From NCBI GenBank assembly GCA_026260175.1, contig JAKCWW010007335.1, positions 1-20,318 of the forward strand: DNA of 20,318 nucleotides. The letters are read 5' to 3'. The notes beneath the pieces are model-generated. The model was not told the DNA's origin. It did no database searches and worked only from the letters and a program-made list of their open reading frames with translations. The position numbers were made by a program, and so were the translations under genes. Position 1 is the stretch's first letter, and every line of letters starts with the position of its first letter. This stretch comes from Reticulitermes lucifugus. Taxonomy: Eukaryota; Arthropoda; Insecta; Blattodea; Rhinotermitidae. This document shows, piece by piece, positions 1 through 9,500 of this stretch.

Positions 1-127
1 AATAATCATTAAATTGTTCTTATCTATAATTTTTAATGGTTTCCCGGTACTATCGTTTTCCCACACGTATAGTTTTTTTTCCATCCCCCTGAAAAACGGT
101 GGATAGAGGTTTTACTGTAGTTCCAGC

Positions 128-158
128 ATTTCGAAGGATCACATGCCTTCATCATCAT
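128..158 (-). other. Degraded hammerhead-like motif
   Basis: On the - strand: AUGAUGA (158-152), U (151), GAAGG (150-146), 8-nt loop, CCUUC (137-133), GAAAU (132-128). The layout is that of the better motif at 2049-2091, with a 5-bp stem II. The first core base (C to A) and the C after GAAA (to U) differ. It faces a + strand motif at 177-217. Confidence 0.3.
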
Positions 159-176
159 GGTCAGTAAGTGCAGACA

Positions 177-217
177 CAGAAGATGAAGGTGGAGATGTTA
201 TGATCCTTTGAAACATT
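177..217 (+). other. Degraded hammerhead-like motif, opposite strand
   Basis: On the + strand: CAGAAGA (177-183), U, GAAGG (185-189), 15-nt loop, CCUUU (205-209), GAAAC (210-214), then AUU. One core base differs (U4 to A), there is no GUH after GAAAC, and stem II has one G-U pair. With 128-158 it forms a loose inverted repeat. Confidence 0.3.
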
Positions 218-392
218 GGGAACGATTTACCCAACAACGTAGCATAACACCTCAGAATACTTGAATCTTTAGTAGAACCACTTTGGGAACGTCAGATCTT
301 GCATTCTGTGTTCATATTGCTGAACATTTCAAATCCAGGGTACTGTCAGGTTCAAACAATGCAACAAATTTTGCAAAGTGTCCTCTTTGTAG

Positions 393-617
393 GGTGGAGA
401 AAGACTGCAAGATGGCTATTACATCTTCCAAGAGATGAATGACAAGCACAGCAGTACATCATTATTACTGAATGGACAAGCCACATGCTTTCTTGGGCAA
501 GGGAAATACAGAGAGGCAGAGTCTTTGCTTCAAGAATCACTGGATAAAGACAGTAACAATCCAGACACGCTTATCAATATGATAGTATTGACCCAACATA
601 CAGGAAAACCTCCAGAG
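393..617 (+). CDS. COPE: COPE penultimate coding exon
   Basis: The exon is 225 nt, 75 codons, phase 0 at both ends. It starts after acceptor tttgtag with GGERLQD and ends in GKPPE just before donor gtattc at 618. It encodes TPR-like helices of the C-terminal half. The ATG at 435 is internal: the frame is open 14 codons upstream of it and those codons match the family ([11 protein letters not shown]), so 435 is not a start. Confidence 0.92.
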
Positions 618-2547
618 GTATTCTGAGTAATTTCCTTTATTTTATAGTTTTTGAAGTGGGGAGACTGAAATTTTTTGTTAAAAATCCAAAGACACTGGGG
701 CATGAGACTGTACATGCTAGATTTGTATTTAAAAAAAATAGTCACATAGTTTAAAAAAGGAGCACTATTTTCAAAATTTATGTTTTCAAAAAAAATTAAT
801 TTCAGCTTTGAGTATAGTTTTTAAATGACATTACTAAAGCATATCAGTTCTTACTGTGATAATTCAGATGGTCATGTAATAAACTGTAGTGCTCTAAATG
901 GAAACTCTCAAGAATATAAATTGGTTTATAAAATCATAACTATATAATTCCTTTCAGAATGTGTACCCATATAAATATATGGATACACATTCTGAATGGA
1001 ATCAGTTACATCTGCAGACACCTATGTTGCTGGTCACAGTCTGTAAGAATCTGTATCTAGACAGTTATCACTGTCGGCAAGGTCTTCAGTCAGTATCAGA
1101 GTTACATCACTGCCTTTACTTAACTGATTATTGAGACATTTTGCTGGCAGGTTACTGGAATCATCCCTTTGCTAGTGTTTTGCTCTTTTGCATAGAATTA
1201 ATTGGTTATGTATCATCATTCCACATATAACCTTAGTACTGTTCACATTCATCACTGTCTTTGTCATGCTGCCTCAGTCATTATGACCACACACTGATCG
1301 GTATGTAACCATAAAATATAACATTGCTTATTTTTGAGCACATTTGCATAAGTTGTGAAAAGCGGCTAGTAGCTTCATCATATCTGTTCATCCGCACATA
1401 TCAACTCAGCTCCCACTGGACGGATTTGTGTCAAAGCTTGAGACTTTTATTAAAATATATTCAGAAAATCCAAATTGGTTAAAATTGGAGAAAAGTATCG
1501 GGCACTTTAAATAAAGGCCTAAGTATGTTCATACTGTTGACAACAGTATGAAATATTTTGTATCTCAACAACAATGCAAAGGGAACCAACTGTTGCATTT
1601 CCATGGCAATATTCAGCAGTTTTATATTGTTGACAGTGACGTTGTTCAACAATACACACATGTTGCATTTCCTTAGCAAGAGTGGTTAAATTAATGCACC
1701 ATAGTGTTACATTCTACTCTGCCCATCATGTTATTAATTATTTCAGCATAATGCGTTTTGGCCCTAGGGCCATCCTCAAAAGCACCACACAACACATCAT
1801 CCTGTTACTGAAGTTTTACATTATAAAATTCTTGGTTTGTTTTCTCATAATTCTATACAGTCGTTGATTAAAGATGTCTGTATACATTATCTAAAAAGTC
1901 TTATGTGCTTCTGGTTTTTAATGGTTTAAAATCTGGCAATATGGCCTCTGTTAAAATATATATTGCTAAATCAATGTCTCATCACCAACCAAATGCACTT
2001 TATTTTAAAAAAAAACAATATAAGGTTTCCTTAAAATCATTTAAAAAGCCCCTACATATGTTTCGGCTTCTAGAAAGCCATCATCAGGGGGGTCACACAA
2101 CTGCACGTTTTAAAAATCACGTCCATGCGTTCGTCACAGCACACGCCATGTAGTTACACCACCTACACTCCTGCTATTTACACTGTCACTTGGGAGCACC
2201 GTATGTTAAAATAAGAATAAAATGGATATTAAAACTGTAAAATATATATCATGCATTATCAGTGAACTGTTCTCATTGTGTTGTTTTGGTGGAGAGTTTT
2301 TATAGCTTCATTTGTCGATAGATACGTTGAAGGATCATGGTGCTGTATATACTGTAAGTTAAATAAATGTAGAAATTAGAAAATTGTATATTGAACATAT
2401 TAATTTGTATTATTTCAGGTAGCAAACAGGTACTTGAGTCAACTGAAAGATTCTCATCATGAACACCCATTCATAAAGGAGTACCTTCAGAAGGAATCTG
2501 AGTTTGATCGATTAGTGAAGCAGTATGTGCCTGCTGTCTCAGTGTAA
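393..2547 (+). CDS. COPE: Coatomer subunit epsilon, C-terminal 117 residues (two exons, 5' end outside window)
   Basis: Epsilon-COP is a helical, TPR-like subunit of the COPI coat. It pairs with alpha-COP in the coat that returns vesicles from Golgi to ER. Joining 393-617 (75 codons) to 2419-2547 (42 codons plus TAA) gives one open reading that follows the C-terminus of animal epsilon-COP. Anchors are [54 protein letters not shown] and FDRL near the end. The junction is phase 0, donor GAG|gtattc and acceptor ttcag|GTAGCA. Animal epsilon-COP is about 300 residues, so roughly the first 190 are encoded upstream of position 1. No stop or frameshift interrupts the exons, so the gene looks functional. 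It converges on DNAJC17. The product assignment is family recognition from memory; the exon boundaries are read directly. Confidence 0.95.
947..1002. repeat. Near-perfect 56-nt palindrome
   Basis: The arms are 947-973 and 976-1002, 27 nt each with 25 pairs matching, around a 2-nt centre (aa). The core reads ttcagaatgtgta and its complement tacacattctgaa. Weaker similarity continues a few bases outward. It could be a fused pair of transposon termini or a replication-slippage product; no target duplication is evident. Confidence 0.75.
1530..1550. repeat. Short perfect palindrome
   Basis: The sequence catactgttg and its exact reverse complement caacagtatg flank a single a at 1540, giving 10-bp arms. 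Function is unknown; a palindrome of this size in an AT-rich intron may be incidental. Confidence 0.4.
1591..1679. repeat. Direct repeat pair of 19 nt
   Basis: Copies at 1591-1609 and 1661-1679, 70 nt apart, share tgttgcatttcc then t then gcaa, with 17 of 19 bases equal. The spacer is rich in gttg/caac words (for example gttgttcaac at 1641-1650). It may be part of an unrecognised degraded element. Confidence 0.4.
1755..1779 (-). other. Degraded hammerhead-like motif
   Basis: On the - strand: UUGAGGA (1779-1773), U, perfect hairpin arms GGCCCU/AGGGCC (1771-1760), AAAAC (1759-1755). It has the same order as the motif at 2049-2091 and lies on the same strand about 300 nt away. The first core base (C to U) and the G of GAAA (G to A) are lost, and no GUH triplet or stem I is seen, so it should be inactive. 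Confidence 0.35.
2049..2091 (-). ncRNA. Hammerhead-ribozyme-like minimal motif, best spaced copy
   Basis: Read on the - strand: stem I CCCC (2091-2088), CUGAUGA (2087-2081), one U (2080), stem II GGCUU (2079-2075), loop UCUAG, AAGCC (2069-2065), GAAAC (2064-2060), AUAU, GUA (2055-2053), stem I GGGG (2052-2049). The core boxes and the GUH cleavage triplet are those of the hammerhead family. Stem III would be only A-U plus C-G with a 4-nt loop, like the reported stem-III-poor hammerhead variants associated with Penelope-like retroelements. The caveat is the extra U between CUGAUGA and stem II, absent from the classical core. Predicted cleavage lies between the bases complementary to 2053 and 2052. 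No activity is shown. Confidence 0.5.
2419..2547 (+). CDS. COPE: COPE terminal coding exon
   Basis: After acceptor tatttcag the frame reads [30 protein letters not shown], and ends KQYVPAVSV with TAA at 2545-2547. This is the conserved C-terminal tail of epsilon-COP. There are 42 codons plus stop, phase 0 at the 5' end. Confidence 0.93.
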   Translation, partial: VANRYLSQLKDSHHEHPFIKEYLQKESEFDRLVKQYVPAVSV

Positions 2548-2689
2548 TACTGATGAGTATGACTGTTGATGAATAAGACAACAGGAAAATTTCTGTGGGA
2601 ATATTTAATGCATGTAAGTTCACATTCCTCTAGTAAAGTTAATAGACAGATCTACACAGCATTGCATTTAAATGGATATTTATTTCATA

Positions 2690-2748
2690 AATAAATGCAT
2701 AATATTAATTACACTTTGCAGCAAATATCCTGTAGAGCACAGAATAAA
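2690..2748 (+). terminator. Candidate COPE polyadenylation signals
   Basis: Two AATAAA hexamers lie 3' of the COPE stop: 2690-2695 and 2743-2748, about 140 and 195 nt downstream. Either could define a short 3' UTR. A third AATAAA-containing run is near 2930. The choice cannot be made from sequence alone. Confidence 0.5.
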
Positions 2749-2984
2749 TTTCTGCCCTCCAGCTTTGGTATTTTGATAATTCATTACTTCCAAAAATGTT
2801 TCTCACATAGAACCATATCTTACAGTTGTAAGACATGATCCTGCATAAGTACACAGGTGATGGTGAAGAGAGCTTGTATATACGTGAAGAAAACTTGAAA
2901 AATTCTGGGCATTTGTATTACTTAAGGAAAATAAATTTTAGGGTTACATTTGGCTATGAAGTAATTAGTTCTTAGTCGAGAATT

Positions 2985-3185
2985 CTAATCACTGTATTAT
3001 ATTGCCCAGGAATGTAGCTGAGCAGCACCTGGTACACAATTTGTTTATTACCAGTAGAGGTCAAGTAAAGTCGTTCCTGTGCACGCCATGAAGGCATATG
3101 AGGGAGTGGAGGTATAGCGCCACCCATTCTTAACATTGGCACTAGATAGGATGAGTGGTCAGCTTCACATGCCAACCACTTTACC
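2985..3185 (-). mobile_element. SINE fragment, 3' portion, reverse orientation
   Basis: The reverse complement carries the same body as copies at 11240-11510 (+), 19640-19900 (+) and 20160-20252 (-). Shared landmarks in order are cccagaggtaaag, a tgaagctgaccactca-like segment, tctagtgcca, gttaagaatg, gagctatacctcc-like, and a gaagg/cttcatgg segment. The tRNA-like head is missing. It lies between the converging genes and carries a - strand AATAAA. Confidence 0.7.
3044..3049 (-). terminator. Candidate DNAJC17 polyadenylation signal inside a SINE
   Basis: TTTATT on + is AATAAA on -, 390-395 nt beyond the DNAJC17 stop at 3439. I see no AATAAA on the - strand between the stop and this site, so a SINE-derived signal may end the transcript. 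This is inference from position. Confidence 0.3.
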
Positions 3186-3438
3186 TCTGGGAAGGCTTAT
3201 TACCAGTAACAAAAACAAAATCAAAAATACTCAACACAGTGTATATTTTGGAAAACTCAGTACTGGCATATGTCCCATCTGAAAATCACTTCACAGATTT
3301 GTTTGAAATGCACTTGCAGCTTACATACCATATTCTGTTCATTCATGCTAGTTGCACGGTTGTCATTACTGAATAATTTTAAAGTTTAACTTTACACATA
3401 AATATGACTTTTTAAGGCCAACACTTTAAAATATGTTA

Positions 3439-3561
3439 CTATGTATTCCTGTCATCCTCTTCTTTAATTTTTTCTGTCAGTCTTTTCCTTTCTTCAGCCT
3501 GTCTCAGTCTGCGCAGAACCAAACTCTCAAAATCTAAATCCGATGAATGTGCGGGTTCATT
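3439..3561 (-). CDS. DNAJC17: DNAJC17 exon 7 (terminal)
   Basis: After acceptor cttattacag the reading is [20 protein letters not shown], then [20 protein letters not shown] and TAG at 3441-3439: 40 residues. The FESLV and RLRQAEER words mark the conserved C-terminal helix of the family. It is too short to show up as a free-standing ORF. Confidence 0.9.
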   Translation of the reverse strand, partial: NEPAHSSDLDFESLVLRRLRQAEERKRLTEKIKEEDDRNT

Positions 3562-6500
3562 CTGTAATAAGAAAGTAATTTCACAATCACAAAAAACTTA
3601 GATGGAAAAGTGAATAATTTATGGACAAAAATGTTATCCAGCAACAACGGGCAACTTAGATGGTTGTCTTGAACCCGAGCACCACATTGAAAATATCCGT
3701 TAGAATTGCGAATTCATTAAAACAATCTTAATAAGTCAGATGTCAGTTTAAGGCCTGTGTTTGTATGAAAAGAGAACACTGATAAGTTTTACCTAGACTC
3801 AAACCTTGTTTGTCAACCTATCAGAACTACAAACACTGCATAATTTCATTAGTCAAATTCATTCTTAAATTTTATATTTGCACCATATTAATATACACAA
3901 AGAGAAATGTCCCATCTTATGGATTTGCCAATTTATTGTGACACAATGTGTCCAACCCTCCAGTACTCTGTGCTGATTCTGGAGCATCAGACTTTGCGCC
4001 TGTAGGTTAAGAATCGGGCTCTCGAACTCGGAGTCCGGGGACCCAATCTGGTAGTATGCCAACATCTTGCATAAATAAATTAACAGTACAGGGATTGTGT
4101 GAGATCAGACCCTTCAGTTGTCCTTATTCTAGGCTCAAAGACATGGGGTTCAGAAAAAGAGAGTAACCATAAATGAAGTTAATTCCAACTATTACTAAAA
4201 AGTATTACACCGTTAATATAAGAATTATGAAAACAGTGCACTGGTGTCATATGGATTGCTCACCAGGAGTATTTTTATTTTGATAAATGTAAAACAAATG
4301 TTGAGCATTTGCTTGAAAGTTTGTGTGTGTGTGTGTGTGTGTGTGCACATGAAACAAGTTGCAGATATGAAACTTGCATAATGAATATTGAAGTTGGTGC
4401 ATGAGGAATTTACTGAAAACTTGAACAAGCCCCCCCCCCCCCAAAAAAAAAAATCTTTGTTATTTTATAGTTTGTTTTCACACTCGGCAGCTTTTTCAAT
4501 ATTTTCTATCATATTTATATAAATTTCCTATAAATACTGCTGAATATAAACAATTTTTTATCAATATGTTGGTTTTACACTGTGTAGTGTGCTTGGTTTG
4601 TTCTGACATTTTGGAGGAATGTATTGCCTCCATTTTCAGGGTGACTGAATTTGGTTCAGGGGGTGCTGCAGTGACTGGGAGACCAACCAACCATAAAGCT
4701 AACTAAAGGCTAAGATCTTTGCAAAGCACAACTTGGTCCATTTGGCCATTCCTGCATACAAAACATTGCTGGGCTATGCCATGGAAACCCTAAAATTATA
4801 AGGGGCATTGTGCTTATGCTAACGGATGTCCCATCTTGGCTGTGGGTCTTGATGTGGTCAGCAAAAATGGCAACCTTCAAATCCTTGTGTATTTGTTTCT
4901 CATTGATGTACCAAGTGCACTGACACTTGGACTGTACCACCTGCAGCTTCCTGATGTGGGTGCAGGCAGCAGACCTGCAGACAGGGCACGGACAGTTCTT
5001 GATAGGACAGACTTACAAAACAAAATACGATTTATGAAAAACATGAGTATGATTTGAACAGAAAAGACATGAAATAAGGGGCATTTTGTGGAAAATGAAT
5101 CAGAGATTATGCAGCATGTCTTAAAAATTCAGTAAATTTCCTTGTTGCCTAAATATATAAAATGAATTTCTAGGGGTGTTTTCGTGCATGTGTTTGCTTA
5201 TGCAGATGCAGGTCTTTAAAAGGTTAGACAGCTTAGCATGCCCAGTCTCTAGGCTGCCCTCTTATCTGACCTGTGAGTCAACCAGTTCTGCTGTGTATCG
5301 AGCATCACCCCAAGACACCATGCTGTACTGACACACTGGACTGGCTCCACCACATTGCACCACTTCAGCATCTACCTGAACCAAATTCAGTCACCCTGAG
5401 GATGAATGTGGTGTGTTCCTTTCAAATGCCAGAACAAACCACATACACCACACGGTGTAAAAACGCAAACTGTTATGATTATTTGAACAAGAACTGCCAT
5501 GAAAACCTGAACACTTATATAAAGCATCTGAAAATTGAGTTCTTGTCTGAAAGTATTTGAAGTGTGCTGACATGGAAAGTAGCTGTCAGTTAAGGGGATG
5601 CACATGAACTGTGTCCATGCCAGTTGGAGGGTTAGTGGGGACTCACCTCATATTCTGCATTGTGCATCACTGTAAGCCAGTAGAGCTTAATAATTCCACC
5701 AGAAAACACTAACATACACAAAAGAAGTTTTTTTTACATACTGAAATATCAGGGCAGAATGAAAAGCTGGGGAAGTTAGGTGATGATTTATTTTTTGTTC
5801 CTTCTTCCATGGACGGAAAGGTAGTGCTGTAATTTCCAAGTTGAGCACCAGTTGTTCCACTGCTCAAATCTGCCAACTTTGGTTCCTTCTTGGTACTGGG
5901 TGGTTTATTCTGTCCTTCACTTTCAAGGCTTTCCAATCTCAAAGGATTTTTAGTTAATCCTCGCTCCAATTTCAGTGCCATCACCTAGGAATTAAAACAC
6001 ACATCTGAGACATACCCATAAACACTGGAATACAGGTAACTTATTGCTAATGTTGCATTACTTTGCTGAATTTCATTGTCATTGTCGACCATTGTTATCT
6101 TATTGTTCTCATTTGAGTTTACAACATTTGATGCCTGCTGAACTATATATATGCAGTGGCAAATTAGATATTTGTAATGTTGGATGTCAAAGACGAAAGT
6201 GGGTAGAATGTTTACAGTTGGACACAAGCATGCAGGATCAAAGGCTGTCATGTTACCTGATAGGAGTCTTTTAAATGTGGTGCCATTTGGCATGGTGTAC
6301 CTATTACAATGGGAATATCAAGGGTGTGGTATTTGGCAGTGTGTAAGGGAAGTAAATAGACATTTTACAATCCCAAGTTGTTTCTATGCACACTTTGCAG
6401 GACATGGTAGGATTCCCCACCCCCCAACAGCAGAAATATCTCTCAAAATTGGTACACATCTGAGATTGGAGTTACAGAACCATATTCCATGATCCAGATG

Positions 6501-9500
6501 GTATAGTTTGTGAGTGTCACTGATGACAGTAGTTGCTCTGCCAAGTCAAACTGGCAGTTGATGAAGCTTGATTTTTCTTGTCCCATTTTCAGACTGGATG
6601 TGGCATAATTATACATGTACAAAAACCCTCTTTCATTTCATCTACAGTTATGTAAATCCATTTTATTATCATACAGTTTTTTCATATATTTAGTGTCTTC
6701 CAGTACCTGCATGTTTGTTTCGTTACTCATGAAACCCAAATGTCACCACAGATTTACAGGATTGTCACCTAAACTATGAGAAACTATAGAACTGCTTCAG
6801 ATGTTGCACCGAATTTCTATATATCTGGAACACTAATTCTTTCAATAATCCATTTCCATTCACTTTTCTTAAGTGCACCATGTGGTATATGCTTCATTAT
6901 TAAGGGCACAATTTTAACAGTCTTAGGTTTATAAATTGCTCTCAGAAACACTAACACTAGAAGTGAATTTGTTTTCATACAAACAAACTTTCTTTTCAAA
7001 TATGCCATGTTTGCGGATTAAGCAAGTATTATTTTGACATTTATAATAAGTACCTGTTCTTTATCCAGGTCTACAGATGGACCAGGCACACACAATAATG
7101 AATAAGAGAGACAGAAGGATGCACTTGCTCAAGCCAGATCCCATTGGTAGGCTCTTGTGAACATATCCCATAATGGGAAAATAATTACTGAAATGTGACA
7201 CTTTAAAGACCTAGTTTCTCCATTCTGGTAACAATCCTACAGAAATTTGGCAACGTAAAGCAAAAATGCTAACATCAAGCTACTGCATAGGTTTAAACGA
7301 TTTCCTTTTACTAACCAACAAGTCAGGACACCATCTTTTGTTGAATGACAATTGTACAGTCTCATTACTAAAGATCCGATCTATAACTTTAAAGTAATTA
7401 CTTCAAACAAGAATACTGTTCAAGCATGCATTCACTTATTGTGTAAAGTCACTTTATTGTACTCACAGCTGCTTCTTTTGTTTTAAATTCAACTAGAGCA
7501 CTCCCTTTCCTTTTGGCAGAGACAAGTAAGGCAGCAATTTCACCATACTGCAACAGAATGAATGTATTCCTGATTATATAAAGTGGACTGAAAGGGTTGA
7601 TTTTAATTTTACTGCTCGTCTGTTAATGCATAATTATTTAAAAAGGAAAATACAACTAATGCAGAGAAAGCTCAGTATTGTGATACCTTGCAAAGTATTT
7701 TGTGCAGCAGTTCACTGGTGTACCCTCCATTGTCTGGGTCGTCTTTCAGTGCAGACCATCGTACTTTTAGCCTGTGATAACTGCTGCCATCCTCCTTCAG
7801 TGTTCCTTTGCCCAACCTCTCTTGTATGATTTGTTGTTGAACATACTCCTGCTCTACTTGAACTTGTTTTGAACCTTCCTTTCTTAACCTCTCAATCTCA
7901 TCCTGCAACCAACTTGAGCAATGAGTCTAATCTAGCTATATGTTTTACATATATGTACTTGCACATTATTTGTGTACATTTCCTCCTCCCTGTTCTATTC
8001 ACTACTCGTCTATATTATCATATGCACCATTTGTTGTACAGCCACCTCTGTATTAGCCTGAATAATTTGGAATGCTTTGTATCATCTTAATAGATGTTTC
8101 TGTCTGTCCACCAGATGCTAACAAGACACTGTATAAGCTACAATCTTCAAAATCCTGTATTAACCTTCTGAATTTAATTGCTGAAAATAACTTGTTGCAC
8201 AAACCCACAGTAAGCTGCACAAATAATAATACATTAACCTCTGACATAGCAAATTCACTTATTTTACTATATAAACCACTTTCCTGAAAATTGTGGTAGG
8301 CAACTGACAGACATAAATGTGCACATGTGCATACTTGTGTTTGTGTGCTACAAGCTACTACTGAAACCATTACTCATTTTTGCTGTGAACAAAAGTGATT
8401 TTTCATACAGGTAATTTTACTGAAGTACAGCACACTATTTTTAACTTTGTGATCAAACAGGCATCTTTGTGTTCGGCCGCTCTGTGTTTCAGATGTCTCC
8501 AAATCTGAACAGCTAGGTAGAATTTCTTAAAAAAATCCCACAGTTGAGATATTGAATTCATTCCTATTCTGTTCATATCTCACAACATAGTAACAGAGAT
8601 TAATTAAATAGTATCAGGCTTCTTAATACGTAATTTTGAAGCACATGTTACATTTTCTGAAATGCTTTGGCTTCAAGCCCTCCAAATTTTATAGTTTGTT
8701 TGCCACAATTTCTTCTTGGCAGTATTTAATTTATGTCTTCAAATTACTGCAATTTTAACATAATTTATGGACCATTCAATATAATTTTGATACAAATCTT
8801 TATTCCATATGAACACTGCCTTTGATCCTGAGATTAAAATCATTGAAATTATGTTTTTATAAACTCCCAAACCATATTAATATACAGGCCAACTGCACCT
8901 CTGAAGCTTAACATGAAACAAGTTCTATATGGAGGACTCACAGTTCTATACGGAACGGAACGTGTGAAGCTCACCATTATGTGGCAGCTTCTGCTCAATG
9001 CATGTGAACTAACATAGTTTTGTATGCGAGGTAAAAACTGCAATAATTACGCTGAAAATATCAGGCAGCACCAAACAAAATTTGGTAGACCAGGCACCCA
9101 GGATTTGTGCACCCCTCATATACAGTATTTTATAATTCCAAATAGTGAAAGGACACAATGCCAGTGAAGCATATTTTAAATTCTGACTCTTGGCCAAACA
9201 GGTTTCAAACTGCAGCTCATGCTGACTGGACTTACAAGTGGGTTCAAATCCTGCTTGGATGTACAATTCTTCATCACCTCAAAATCAATACATAGAATGA
9301 TTACAAATAATGTGATTACAAAAGGTTATTGGTAAGAAAGTAGTAGTCACACAAAAATTAAATGTGTACTGTTGTAAAGAGCAACTTAGTCATTTTTATC
9401 CCTTTTGAACTTTAGGCCAAATATTCTGTAGTAAAGGCCGTTCATTTCTTGCAATTGCTGTTCATATTTGAACCTTCAGGTTGTTCAGAGGTATAGGCAC

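Larger units (their letters stand above)
1..392. other. 3' part of an upstream COPE intron
   Basis: This stretch precedes the first recognisable COPE exon, and I find no coding match to the preceding part of COPE in it. It should be the 3' part of an intron ending in the acceptor tttgtag at 386-392. It holds two degraded hammerhead-like motifs facing each other (128-158 - and 177-217 +), listed separately. Nothing else is recognised. Confidence 0.6.
618..2418. other. Last COPE intron (1801 bp)
   Basis: The intron is bounded by gtattc (618) and tatttcag (2418). It contains no convincing coding sequence. It holds a strong 56-nt palindrome (947-1002), a 21-nt palindrome (1530-1550), a direct repeat pair (1591-1609 and 1661-1679), and two hammerhead-like motifs in the same - orientation about 300 nt apart (1755-1779 degraded, 2049-2091 intact-looking). 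Confidence 0.8.
3562..5741. other. DNAJC17 intron 6 (2180 bp)
   Basis: The intron holds a GT microsatellite (4322-4345), a C run then an A run (4430-4453), an inverted pair of dispersed repeats (about 4545-4690 and 5330-5530) and a possible LINE ORF2 fragment between them (4835-4915). The part 3562-4320 contains nothing I recognise; an irregular gagttcgagagcccg run near 4010-4030 on - looks faintly like a tRNA B box but has no partner. Confidence 0.7.

Noticed and set aside
4225..4444. Two overlapping - strand ORFs rich in HTHTHT
   Set aside because: They are translations of the TG microsatellite and adjoining homopolymers.
5709..5741. Extension of DNAJC17 exon 6 past PDIS
   Set aside because: A gtatgt donor follows directly and the downstream exon gives the conserved C-terminal helix; the extension is low-complexity and reads into a T-rich tract.
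5985..6492. Overlapping ~100-codon ORFs on both strands
   Set aside because: No family motifs, inside an intron, composition like the surrounding DNA.
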